NCBI RefSeq assembly: GCF_000190635.1
Contig: NC_015172.1
Span: 2,790,001-2,854,000 of the forward strand
Direction: 5' to 3'
Origin: Syntrophobotulus glycolicus DSM 8271
GTDB lineage: Bacteria; Bacillota; Desulfitobacteriia; Desulfitobacteriales; Syntrophobotulaceae
DNA length: 64,000 nucleotides
Position numbers and translations under genes: made by a program. Under the pieces are notes generated by a model. That model worked only from the letters and a program-made list of their open reading frames with translations. It was not told the DNA's origin and made no database searches. Below are positions 49,091 to 56,879 of the stretch, one piece after another (within the stretch, counting starts at the first letter, position 1; each line of letters starts with the position of its first letter).

Positions 49091-50064
49091 TAATTGTATT
49101 GAAACCGGTTGCCGATATTCTCTTCACTTTTGATTAAACAGTGATTAAAGCTGGGCCTATCCTCAGGCGGATAATAGTGTATGAGGGGTCGGGCATAATT
49201 GGGCAGAAGGGTCTGATAGTAGTTCTGAAAAATTTCAATAGCAACCTTATTTTTTAGATAAAATGCACAGTTGATTTCCGAGCTCGGCTTAGTTGAAAAG
49301 CAGGATAACACTCCGATCTCCGGGACCGTAAAGTTCTCTCTGCCTATAGCTGAGGCATCGTATTGATTAATATAATAGGGGGCAAATTTACCGGTTCTGA
49401 TCAGAGGTTTGGCAAACTTGATCAGTTCGATTGTTCGATCAATATTATGATTTAACCGCAGTAATAATATGATATTCCACCCATGATTTATCGCTTTCAA
49501 TATGGCCTCTCTTAAACCATCAATCAAGTTCTGATTTTCTATGCCCCGATCGTTATGATAAGTGATATAAATTGTATTGTGATTTCCGCACTTTTGGTGT
49601 ATCGCTGTTTCCAGCAAGGAGATAGCGGCGGAAAAAATTTTTTCCTTTCTAAAGATGATTTGATCCTCGTCTGATAAGGCTACTGAGTGGGTAAGCTCAT
49701 TCACATCAAATAAATTCTTCTTATTAATAAGATTTTTTCTTTTGCATTCAATAGAATACCCTTGTGCCTCCAATAACAGCTTGAATATTTTTTCTTTTTG
49801 ATTACTTGCGGACCCATGACTTCCGCATACCCTCGCGAATAGTTCATTCAATCTCTGCGCTTGAATGGAATTTAAGATATTTTTCGCAAAGTAGTCGGCA
49901 ATCGTTTGAATATGTATTGAGTCATATCCCGGAATCCTTTTTCCGTTAACCCAACGGTTAACAAGTGAGCTATCCACATTGATCGCTTTGGATAGCCTGT
50001 TGGCACTTATATCCAAAATAGACAGTAACGAAGTCAAACATTCGCTGAATTTTATATAAGACAA
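49012..50064 (-). CDS. Helix-turn-helix (XRE-like) regulator, N-terminal part, cut by a frameshift
   Basis: This is a 350-codon frame. The N-terminus is a lambda-repressor-like DNA-binding domain (LDISANRLSKAINVDSSLVNRWVNGKRIPG, about residues 17-46). A long region without known motif follows (residues 90-340). The frame ends soon after a nine-A tract at 49034-49042, where the continuation lies in the overlapping frame 48512-49090. The cause is either a real disruption, slippage-based expression of two products, or a sequencing error in the homopolymer. It is divergent from the chemoreceptor gene, with a perfect palindrome at 50141-50166 between them. Confidence 0.7.
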   Translation of the reverse strand: MSYIKFSECLTSLLSILDISANRLSKAINVDSSLVNRWVNGKRIPGYDSIHIQTIADYFAKNILNSIQAQRLNELFARVCGSHGSASNQKEKIFKLLLEAQGYSIECKRKNLINKKNLFDVNELTHSVALSDEDQIIFRKEKIFSAAISLLETAIHQKCGNHNTIYITYHNDRGIENQNLIDGLREAILKAINHGWNIILLLRLNHNIDRTIELIKFAKPLIRTGKFAPYYINQYDASAIGRENFTVPEIGVLSCFSTKPSSEINCAFYLKNKVAIEIFQNYYQTLLPNYARPLIHYYPPEDRPSFNHCLIKSEENIGNRFQYNYCASPLTLPEQLYVKLLKKKRSQMMR

Positions 50065-50140
50065 ATATACCCTGCCCCCTAAAAATTGATACTTTTACAA
50101 TACCCTTATATATGCCGGGAGGGAATATCCCTTTAAATGC

Positions 50141-50166
50141 TTTGTCATAACCGTGGTTATGACAAA
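50141..50166. promoter_or_regulatory. Perfect 12-bp inverted repeat (probable operator)
   Basis: TTTGTCATAACC and its exact inverse flank a central GT. A smaller palindrome AGGGAATATCCCT lies just to the left (about 50120-50132). The site stands between the divergent HTH regulator and soluble chemoreceptor genes. Nothing else in 50065-50352 could be assigned. It may bind that regulator or another dimeric repressor. Confidence 0.6.
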
Positions 50167-50352
50167 TACTTGAAAATAGTACAAATCATGAGATTCATCC
50201 TCTATGATAAAACAATAGGTTACATAAAGTTACATAAATCGAGCAAATACAGCAGGTCATGAATTCTTAGAAGGCATATCGGAGATAGATCACCAGCTTG
50301 TTTTGTTGCTCAATATCGAAAAGGCAGTCTAAAAATATGGAGGTAGCGGATC

Positions 50353-51186
50353 TTGGAGAAATTCACCGGCAGAGAGACCTTGGAGTTTTTTATCAGGATA
50401 GCCCCAATCTTAAACAGGTTATTCCTCATGGATGTTTTCGTCGCAGTCAGTGATAGGGAAACGATTTTGTCCTATCGGGCAGCGAAGACTTTTGATATCG
50501 GAGTTAAATCCGGCGACCGGATTAAAGAAGGAACTTCGCTGGCCAAAGCGATGAAGGAAAGAAAAGAAGAAATATTAGAAGTCGGCAAAGAAGTTTTAGG
50601 GGTTGCCTATAAAACCATTACAGAGCCTATTTTTGATGAGAATGACCAAGTCATAGGGGCAATCAGTGTAGGAACAAGCCTCCAAAACCAAAATAAGCTA
50701 AGAGAAGTGATTGAGCAGTTTAGCGCCTCTTTTCAGGAAATCAACAGCAGTGTTCAGGAAATTGCTTCAGGTGCCGAAAATCTGGCAAAGATTGGTGAAG
50801 AATTGTCGCAAACAGCAGTGAACACCAAAGAGGATGTGAGAAAAACTGATGATATTATCCAAATGATCAGGGAAATTGCTGATCAAACAAAGCTGCTTGG
50901 TTTAAATGCCGCGATTGAGGCGGCCAGGGCCGGCGAGAATGGGAGGGGTTTTGCGGTAGTGGCTGATGAGATCCGCAGTCTTTCCGCGGAAAGCAACAAC
51001 TCGGCTAAAGAGGTCAACACCATATTAAGAGCAATTGCAGAATCCAGTAATTCGATCAGCAGTGATATCCAGGAATTGAGTGCTGTAAGTGAGGAACAAT
51101 CAGCGGCAATGGAGCAGATTTCCGCATCTGTGCAACAGCTTGTTGGTCAATTGGATTCTCTGGGCGAATTTACTAAAATTATCTGA
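50353..51186 (+). CDS. Soluble methyl-accepting chemotaxis-type signalling protein
   Basis: This 277-residue cytoplasmic protein starts at TTG 50353 with GGAGG nine nt upstream. Residues ~1-120 form a small sensor domain of the single-Cache/PAS-like type ([32 protein letters not shown]). Residues ~125-277 are an MCP signalling domain with the hairpin tip [32 protein letters not shown]. It has no membrane segment and the signalling arm is shorter than in transmembrane MCPs. It may sense an internal metabolite or redox state. Confidence 0.9.
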   Translation: MEKFTGRETLEFFIRIAPILNRLFLMDVFVAVSDRETILSYRAAKTFDIGVKSGDRIKEGTSLAKAMKERKEEILEVGKEVLGVAYKTITEPIFDENDQVIGAISVGTSLQNQNKLREVIEQFSASFQEINSSVQEIASGAENLAKIGEELSQTAVNTKEDVRKTDDIIQMIREIADQTKLLGLNAAIEAARAGENGRGFAVVADEIRSLSAESNNSAKEVNTILRAIAESSNSISSDIQELSAVSEEQSAAMEQISASVQQLVGQLDSLGEFTKII

Positions 51187-51222
51187 AAAAGCAATTGCAC
51201 GTTACTTTGTTCTCTAATCACA

Positions 51223-51269
51223 AAGGGAGTATTGCTAACTATGGAAAAATAGTTTTGCAATACTCCCTT
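51223..51269. terminator. Bidirectional terminator between chemoreceptor and NifX-like gene
   Basis: A perfect stem AAGGGAGTATTGC/GCAATACTCCCTT with a 21-nt loop is flanked by T-rich sequence on both strands. Confidence 0.85.
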
Positions 51270-51304
51270 CTGTATCTCAAGGGGGGGAACTTTTTATTTC
51301 TTCA

Positions 51305-51646
51305 TCATTTTCCGGTTGTCTCCGCTTTAATCAATTTGGGTAAAGCATCCTCAATAAAATCAGGAATCGTTAAGGCCTTTACTCCCTTTGCCTCCAAGAG
51401 CTGTTCGGCGCTTCTGCCGATCCGGCTGACCAGTACATACCTGCAGTCGGCAAGCAGATTCACCGATTTCTCCATGGTATTCTCTCCATGTTCTCCCGAG
51501 TTGCAGGCGGGAGTATTCTGGCGAAGTTCCAGAAAATGATATTCGTCCTTGTCGTCCACTTCAAAAATATAAAACTGACGGCTCCTGCCAAAATGGTCAT
51601 TGATAAATTTCCCGTCCGAGCTTGCTGCAGCAACCTTATAACCCAT
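51305..51646 (-). CDS. NifX/NafY-family cofactor-binding protein (second copy)
   Basis: This 113-residue protein of the dinitrogenase cofactor family has VAAASSDGKFINDHFGRSRQFYIFEVDD (residues ~4-31) and YVLVSRIGRSAEQLLEAKG. It lacks the cysteine-rich tail of the copy at 5871-6272. It follows the NifH-like gene by 120 nt on the same strand, with AGGAGG before ATG 51646, so the two are likely co-transcribed. The presumed role is binding or shuttling of NifB-co-like clusters to the D/K enzymes. Confidence 0.85.
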   Translation of the reverse strand: MGYKVAAASSDGKFINDHFGRSRQFYIFEVDDKDEYHFLELRQNTPACNSGEHGENTMEKSVNLLADCRYVLVSRIGRSAEQLLEAKGVKALTIPDFIEDALPKLIKAETTGK

Positions 51647-51766
51647 AATATTTTACCTCCTTTGACTTTTCCTGAATGAATGAACAAAATTATTTTTTAT
51701 TAATTTATATCATAAATCAAAACAGATAAAATACAATTCTTTTCGCAAGAATCGCCAGGAGGTTTC

Positions 51767-52645
51767 TTAGATATTTCCGACCGCCTCGGTGCGGACTTCC
51801 CCGGTTTCAAGCGCCAGCAGGTAATCGCCCCATTTTGCGGCCCATTCTCTTAATTCACTGATTTCCAAAGGTGTCGGAACCCTGGACTCGGTATGATGAT
51901 CAATCTTTTCGGCAAGGCTTTTGTAGATAGCGGCTTGTTTGGAATCCGGCAGGGCTTCAATTGTTGTTTTTCCCTGCAGCTCGCTCTGGGTAACAGTTAC
52001 GGAACGGGGCACATATTCCACTACCTGGGTGCCTGTTTGTTCAACAAAATCATCAATGATCTCTTTCGCATAAGGGGCATTGATCGAGTTGGCAATTACT
52101 CCGCCCAATAATGCTCCACCGGAGTTGGAATATTTCTTGATCCCTTTCATCAGGTTGTTTGCCGCATAGATGGCCATAAAATCCGCTGAAGATACGGTAA
52201 ACACATGTTCGGCAATCCCTTCACGCACCGGGACCGCAAATCCACCGCAAACGACATCGCCCAGGACATCATAAATGACATAATCCAAATCAAGCTCTTC
52301 AAAAACTTTTTGTTGTTTAAAAAGCTGAACTGCCGTAATGATTCCCCGGCCCGCACAACCAACACCCGGAGCAGGCCCGCCGGCTTCCACACAATAAATC
52401 CCATTAAAGCCTTCAAAGATTACTTCATGAGCTTTGACTGAGCTTTTTTCTCTCAGGGTATCAAGAACTGTCGGGATATATTTTCCTCCCCTGAGAGTAT
52501 TCGTGGAATCGCTTTTGGGATCACAGCCAAACTGCATGACCTTGTATCCTGCTATTGAAAGCGCGGCACTAAGATTAGATGTGGTTGTTGACTTGCCAAT
52601 ACCACCCTTTCCATAAATTGCAATTTGTTTAATTTTCTTTGCCAT
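51767..52645 (-). CDS. NifH-like Fe protein (ATP-dependent reductase component)
   Basis: This 292-residue protein is the only NifH homologue in the window. It has P-loop GKGGIGKST (12-20), the 4Fe-4S ligands Cys97 (GVGCAGRG) and Cys133 (DVVCGGF), and Arg100 beside the cluster cysteine. Its homodimer would hold the cluster and pass electrons with ATP hydrolysis to the nitrogenase-like pairs. With five D/K pairs and one H, it is likely shared. It is preceded by a leader-type hairpin and the two yezD genes, and followed by the NifX-like gene. BchL/ChlL-type and CfbC-type reductases are less likely given the partner genes. Confidence 0.9.
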   Translation of the reverse strand: MAKKIKQIAIYGKGGIGKSTTTSNLSAALSIAGYKVMQFGCDPKSDSTNTLRGGKYIPTVLDTLREKSSVKAHEVIFEGFNGIYCVEAGGPAPGVGCAGRGIITAVQLFKQQKVFEELDLDYVIYDVLGDVVCGGFAVPVREGIAEHVFTVSSADFMAIYAANNLMKGIKKYSNSGGALLGGVIANSINAPYAKEIIDDFVEQTGTQVVEYVPRSVTVTQSELQGKTTIEALPDSKQAAIYKSLAEKIDHHTESRVPTPLEISELREWAAKWGDYLLALETGEVRTEAVGNI

Positions 52646-52722
52646 TTCTCAATTCACTCCTAAAAATTTTATTCAACGAATACTACATGCCAAAAACAAG
52701 AGACCAAGCTCCTATCCTTATT

Positions 52723-52757
52723 TTGGCTAAGAACTTAGCCTCCATGTTTATGGTCAG
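52723..52757 (-). ncRNA. Leader-type element upstream of the nifH-like gene
   Basis: The minus strand has GCTGACCAT-AAAC-ATGGAGGCTAAG. The CCAT/ATGG hairpin (52742-52753) is followed by GGCTAAG/CTTAGCC (52725-52740). The second stem is not followed by T-run, so the output may be different from termination. The CCAT/ATGG pair is a further compensatory variant of P1. The promoter is uncertain (a TATAAA lies near 52770). Confidence 0.65.
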
Positions 52758-52877
52758 CCAAGAACGATTTTATAGAATCCTGTTAGAAAAAGAAGACAAT
52801 CGCCTTTAGCTTTCTAATCGAGCATAAACAAGGATCTCTAAGCGATATCATTGTTTGATTTATTCTCCTTCATTATC

Positions 52878-53048
52878 TTACTTTATTCTCATTTTCTCAT
52901 TTTTCTCCAGCTGGACGACTTCGCCATTTTGGATGATCAAAGTAATTGAACCAAATTTAATAGTCTTTAGGAGGGTGACAAGCTTTTCAATATACTCATC
53001 TGAAATAGGATTTTGAGAACTATCACCGCTTTTCTTGTTATCTACCAT
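52878..53048 (-). CDS. YezD-family small protein (DUF2292), second copy
   Basis: This 56-residue protein starts at ATG 53048 behind AGGAGGAGAAGAGG. The C-terminal half reads LLKTIKFGSITLIIQNGEVVQLEKNEK, the typical YezD core (GSxTLIIQDGxxVQxExxEK). YezD proteins are found next to sulfur-uptake and cysteine genes in Firmicutes, but their function is unknown. It is 91 nt downstream of its paralogue and together they precede the nifH-like gene. It is too short for most gene finders. Confidence 0.85.
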   Translation of the reverse strand: MVDNKKSGDSSQNPISDEYIEKLVTLLKTIKFGSITLIIQNGEVVQLEKNEKMRIK

Positions 53049-53139
53049 CCTCTTCTCCTCCTGTTTGCATTAATTTTCTTGGTTGCTTTAACCCCAAGCC
53101 GGTAGATTTTTTCCATGAACTTTTCTTTTCTAAAACGGG

Positions 53140-53304
53140 TTATTTCAGCTTTATCTTTTCGTATTTATTTACCTGAATTAATATTCCGTCTTGAATAATT
53201 AAGTTCAGGGAGCCAAAATGAATTTCTTTGATCATTTTCATAATTCGATAGAGTTCTTTATTCTTTGACAGATCGTTTATTTTGTTATTATCCAGGGTAA
53301 TCAA
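53140..53304 (-). CDS. YezD-family small protein (DUF2292), first copy
   Basis: This 54-residue protein starts at TTG 53304, with GGAGGGG about eight nt upstream. It contains IKEIHFGSLNLIIQDGILIQVNKYEK, the same core as its neighbour. It is the first gene behind the promoter and operator at 53329-53389. The promoter box places these YezD proteins in the sulfur-type regulon. A role in organosulfur uptake or redox is suggested only by location. Confidence 0.8.
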   Translation of the reverse strand: MITLDNNKINDLSKNKELYRIMKMIKEIHFGSLNLIIQDGILIQVNKYEKIKLK

Positions 53305-53328
53305 AATATCCCCTCCTCGAATTATCTA

Positions 53329-53389
53329 TAATATCTATGGGTTTAGTGGTCTTTAGAAAAAGAATATTAGAATTTACCTCTTTTGTCAA
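53329..53389 (-). promoter_or_regulatory. Promoter and operator of the yezD genes
   Basis: The minus-strand -35 TTGACA is at 53384-53389 and the -10 TATTCT at 53361-53366, spaced 17 bp. The box CCACTAAACCCATAGATATT is at about 53330-53349. No attenuator follows. Confidence 0.75.
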
Positions 53390-53438
53390 TATATTAATTT
53401 TTTTAATGAACCGATCAACCTCCCCATGCTGATTCTTA

Positions 53439-54269
53439 CTAAAATGCAGGAACAACGGCAACACCGTATTTATCCTTGAGAAACTTTTTTACATCTTCAG
53501 AATTCAATACAGCAATCAATTTTTTAATTTCAGGACGGTTCTCTTCTCCTGTTCTGACCGCAATGATGTTAGCATACGGAGAATTGGCGTCTTCCCGGAA
53601 CAAGGCAGTGTTGGGATCAATTTTTGCTTCCAACACAAAATTTGTATTGATCACCGCCCCGTCAACATCAGGCAAACTACGGGTAAGCTGTGCCGCATCG
53701 ACTTCGGCGAACTTCAATTTTTTGGGATTATCTACGATATCTTTGGGGGTAGCGGAATAATTGCTGATTCCTTCTTTCAGCTTGATCAGGCCTTTGCTCT
53801 CCAGCAGGACCAAAGCGCGGTATTCATTGGACGGATTATTGGGAATTCCTATTGTCGCTCCATCCTTTAACTGATCGAGAGCAGTAATTTTATTGGAATA
53901 AAAGCCGATCGGCTCAACATGGACCTTGCCCGCGACGGTAAGCGCATATCCTTTTTCTTTGGTGACAGAATCCAGATAAGGCACATGCTGAAAATAGTTG
54001 GCATCGATTTGTTTATCGGCGAGAGCCGGATTTAACTGAGCTTCGTCATCCAGAACGATGATATTGAGATCAATCCCCTGCTCTGCCAATTTAGGCTTGA
54101 CATAGTCCAGGATTTCAGCATGCGGTACCGCTGCTGCCCCGACTTTCAGTACGACAGGTGAAGCGGCGCTTGAAGGCTGGTCAGTCGGACTCTCGGCCTT
54201 ATTGCATCCTGTCAATACTCCAAAAACAAGGCTGATCACCAATAAAAATTTTAAACTCTGTGCTTTCAT
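53439..54269 (-). CDS. metQ: Methionine-type ABC transporter binding lipoprotein
   Basis: This 276-residue lipoprotein has a signal peptide with lipobox LTGC (Cys22). The NlpA/MetQ domain is clear: VGAAAVPHAEILDYVKPKL, DANYFQHVPYLD, GFYSNKI, IPNNPSNEYRALVLLE. It binds methionine or a related D/L-methionine derivative outside the cell. It is the last gene of the operon nifB-metN-metI-metQ, an unusual link that ties methionine-type uptake to the nitrogenase-like cofactor pathway. Confidence 0.9.
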   Translation of the reverse strand: MKAQSLKFLLVISLVFGVLTGCNKAESPTDQPSSAASPVVLKVGAAAVPHAEILDYVKPKLAEQGIDLNIIVLDDEAQLNPALADKQIDANYFQHVPYLDSVTKEKGYALTVAGKVHVEPIGFYSNKITALDQLKDGATIGIPNNPSNEYRALVLLESKGLIKLKEGISNYSATPKDIVDNPKKLKFAEVDAAQLTRSLPDVDGAVINTNFVLEAKIDPNTALFREDANSPYANIIAVRTGEENRPEIKKLIAVLNSEDVKKFLKDKYGVAVVPAF

Positions 54270-54327
54270 TTTTTACCCCTCTTTTTCTTTATCAGATTAT
54301 TTCACAGCTTCCATTGGGCTTCATTCA

Positions 54328-55002
54328 TCAATCAGCCCCGATCTTCGTCCTTCTTTTCTCAATATACTTTGCAACGGAATCACCGCCCCATTGAACAGCT
54401 TGAACAAAGAAAACCAGGATCAGAACTGTCGCCACCATGACATCATCACGGAACCGCATGTAGCCGTAACGGATAGCCAGACTTCCCAGGCCGCCGGCAC
54501 CGATAGCTCCTGCCACAGCCGTAAAGCCGGTTATGGTGATAACAGCCAAAGTAATTCCCCTGATCAGGGACGGCAGTGCCTCAGGGATCAATACTCTGGC
54601 AATAATCGCAACAGGATTGGCCCCTACCGCCAGAGCGGCCTCTATTTTTCCTTTGCCGACTTCTTTCAGGCTGTTTTCAATAATCCTGGCTACAAAAGGA
54701 GAAGCTCCTATAGAAAGGGGAACGATGGCCGCTGTCGACCCTAACGTTGTTCCCACAATAAATCGGGAAAGAGGCAGCAACACGACGATCAAAATAATAA
54801 AAGGAAATGACCGTACAATATTAATCACCGTCCCGAATATTTTATTGATTCTTGGCGCTTCACTGATATGATGTTTATCTGTTGTAACTAAAATAATTCC
54901 AAAGGGCAATCCTAAAAGCAGCGCAAAGAATGTTGAAAGGGCCACCATGTATATTGTTTCTCCAAAACCTGTGAAAAGAAGACCGGGCAGATCTTCACTC
55001 AA
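54328..55002 (-). CDS. metI: Methionine-type ABC transporter permease
   Basis: This 224-residue inner-membrane permease has five hydrophobic segments. The MetI hallmark is seen at SFPFIILIVVLLPLSRFIVGT and GASPFVARIIENSL, with the coupling loop ALAVGANPVAIIARVLIPEALP. The start overlaps the end of metN by four nt, so they are coupled. It pairs as a homodimer with MetN. Confidence 0.9.
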   Translation of the reverse strand: MSEDLPGLLFTGFGETIYMVALSTFFALLLGLPFGIILVTTDKHHISEAPRINKIFGTVINIVRSFPFIILIVVLLPLSRFIVGTTLGSTAAIVPLSIGASPFVARIIENSLKEVGKGKIEAALAVGANPVAIIARVLIPEALPSLIRGITLAVITITGFTAVAGAIGAGGLGSLAIRYGYMRFRDDVMVATVLILVFFVQAVQWGGDSVAKYIEKRRTKIGAD

Positions 55003-55778
55003 ATACCATCACCTCCCGCATAAAATTTTTTCTCCTGAAAGCTTTGGATTATCCTCACAAAATTCTTGGCGGTATCACTCTCAGGATTTAAAAAGAATTT
55101 TTCCGTAGGCCCCTGTTCAACAATCTTTCCCTGCTCCAATACGGCCATATGGTCGCAAATGTGTTTCAGGACATCTAATTCATGGGTGATTAAAACAATC
55201 GTCAACTGAAGTTTTTCATTGATATTTTTCAGCAGCTCCAAAATAGAATACGTGGTCTGAGGGTCTAAAGCAGAGGTCGCTTCGTCACAGAGAAGGACCT
55301 CCGGCTTATTGGCCAGTGCCCGCGCGATTCCTACCCTTTGTTTTTGACCGCCACTGAGGTGAGACGGATAAGCATTCAGCTTATCTGTGAGATAAACCAA
55401 TTGAAGGATTTCATGAACCCGGCCTTTAATTTGGTTCTTGGGGTATCCGGCGACCTGTAAGGGAAATGCAACATTTTCATAAACAGTCATGGAATCAAAT
55501 AGATTAAATTGCTGAAAAATCATGCCTATTTTCCTTCTGGCCAACCTCAAATTTTTCTGATCCAGATTCGTAATTTCCTGTCCTTCAATAAAAACACTTC
55601 CCGAATCCGGTTCTTCCAAACGGTTAAGGCAGCGAACCAGGGTTGATTTCCCGGCGCCGCTGAAACCGATAATTCCAAATATGCTTCCTTTTTCAATTTG
55701 CAGGTCAATATTATCTAAGGCCTTTACCTCCAGATGTTCTGTCCGGTAAGTTTTGCTCAGGTTTTTGATGGCAATCAT
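54999..55778 (-). CDS. metN: Methionine-type ABC transporter ATPase, without NIL domain
   Basis: This 259-residue ATPase has Walker A GFSGAGKST, signature LSGGQKQR, Walker B VLLCDEATSALDP and the switch histidine in LITHELDV. It ends about 85 residues short of typical MetN: the C-terminal NIL (C2) domain that binds methionine and shuts the transporter is absent. Uptake would therefore not be inhibited by internal methionine through MetN. It starts 12 nt after the NifB-like gene. Confidence 0.9.
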   Translation of the reverse strand: MIAIKNLSKTYRTEHLEVKALDNIDLQIEKGSIFGIIGFSGAGKSTLVRCLNRLEEPDSGSVFIEGQEITNLDQKNLRLARRKIGMIFQQFNLFDSMTVYENVAFPLQVAGYPKNQIKGRVHEILQLVYLTDKLNAYPSHLSGGQKQRVGIARALANKPEVLLCDEATSALDPQTTYSILELLKNINEKLQLTIVLITHELDVLKHICDHMAVLEQGKIVEQGPTEKFFLNPESDTAKNFVRIIQSFQEKKFYAGGDGI

Positions 55779-55790
55779 ATCGTACGATCC

Positions 55791-56681
55791 TTAACCATGA
55801 GAGAAGGACTGCAGGGGCTCGGGATAAAGGTTTTGAGCAAAATCCTTCTCCGCACCGGGAATCCCGCACGCATCGGCCCGGCACTGGCGACAATGTCTGA
55901 ATACCCCTAAATACCTTTCGGCAGCTTCTCTCTCCACATTCAATTCTTCACAATTGGGCACCCTGAAGTCGCTCATTTCATTTTGGGGGATAAGCGGGAT
56001 AATATTGATCGTTGACGCCCCGGCCGCTGATGTCACCCTGGCCACTTCCCCGACATGGCCGTTGTTGATCTCCGGGATCAGCACAGTGTTTATTTTTACA
56101 ACGATACCTCGTTCACTGATTTTTTTGATCCCTGCCAGTTGAGCTTCCAACAGCCACAAGGCCGCCTCCTTGCCATTGATCAACTGGCCATTGTAAAAGA
56201 TATAGGAGCAGATGTTCTTTAAAATCTCCGGATCTACAGCATTAACGGTAACGGTAACCGTCTTTACTCCCGCTTTGACAATTCTGTTCACATTTTCCCT
56301 TAATAAGAGACCGTTCGTACTGAGGCACTTGATCAAGTCGGGATACTTTTCGTGGACCAACTGAAATGTATCCAGAGCATGAGGAGTCGCCAAGGTATCA
56401 CCGGGCCCTGCAATACCGACCACTGTAATTTCCGGACAAAGCTCCAATGCTTTATCGACAACCTCCAGGGCTTTCTCCGGAGTTAAAATAGAACCTGCAA
56501 CTCCAGGCCTGTTTTCAAACTTATTTAAACTGCGCTTACAGAATTTGCACTGAATATTGCACCTGGGACTTACCGGCAAGTGGATCCGCCCATATTTATG
56601 ATGGGCTTCACCATTAAAGCAAGGATGCTTCTTGACTAAATGTTGATAACTCTGTTTTTCCGCCTTATTGTCTCTTTCCAA
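55791..56681 (-). CDS. nifB: NifB-like radical SAM cofactor maturase
   Basis: This 296-residue protein starts at TTG 56681 with GGGAGAGG upstream. It has the NifB N-terminal HPCF (Cys21), the radical SAM motif CNIQCKFCKR (Cys41, 45, 48), AGPGDTLATP, GVKTVTVTVNAVD, and the C-terminal cluster ligands HCRQCRADACG. NifB fuses two 4Fe-4S clusters and inserts a carbide and sulfur to make the 8Fe core. It lacks the C-terminal NifX-like domain, which is supplied by separate proteins (5871-6272, 51305-51646). It presumably supplies the cofactor to all five D/K pairs. The operon leader at 56705-56768 matches that of the reductase genes. Confidence 0.9.
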   Translation of the reverse strand: MERDNKAEKQSYQHLVKKHPCFNGEAHHKYGRIHLPVSPRCNIQCKFCKRSLNKFENRPGVAGSILTPEKALEVVDKALELCPEITVVGIAGPGDTLATPHALDTFQLVHEKYPDLIKCLSTNGLLLRENVNRIVKAGVKTVTVTVNAVDPEILKNICSYIFYNGQLINGKEAALWLLEAQLAGIKKISERGIVVKINTVLIPEINNGHVGEVARVTSAAGASTINIIPLIPQNEMSDFRVPNCEELNVEREAAERYLGVFRHCRQCRADACGIPGAEKDFAQNLYPEPLQSFSHG

Positions 56682-56704
56682 TCAAAACACCTCTCCCTCA
56701 AAAA

Positions 56705-56768
56705 CAAAAAAAGCTAAATAATCCGACATTTCAAAGTCAGACATCTAGCCTCCAGATCACTGGTCAAC
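56705..56768 (-). ncRNA. Leader attenuator of the nifB-metNIQ operon
   Basis: The minus-strand leader is GTTGACCAG-TGAT-CTGGAGGCTAG. The CCAG/CTGG hairpin (56752-56763) is followed by an interrupted stem GCTA-TCTGAC/GTCGGA-TTAGC (56712-56750) and TTTTTTTGTTTTT. It is a strong intrinsic terminator before the nifB ribosome site. Confidence 0.85.
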
Positions 56769-56780
56769 CAAAACTTTCTC

Positions 56781-56832
56781 CATAATCCCTATATATTTAC
56801 TGTATTTTAATTGATTGCAGGCAAATTGTCAA
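56781..56832 (-). promoter_or_regulatory. Promoter and operator of the nifB-metNIQ operon
   Basis: The minus-strand -35 TTGACA is at 56827-56832 and the -10 TAAAAT at 56804-56809, spaced 17 bp. The box AGTAAATATATAGGGATTAT is at 56782-56801. Its arrangement is the same as at the D3-K3-K2-D2 operon. Confidence 0.8.
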
Positions 56833-56879
56833 GTGTATTTTTTCAGTTTTCACTTGCCACAGCAAATAATTTCCCTCAG

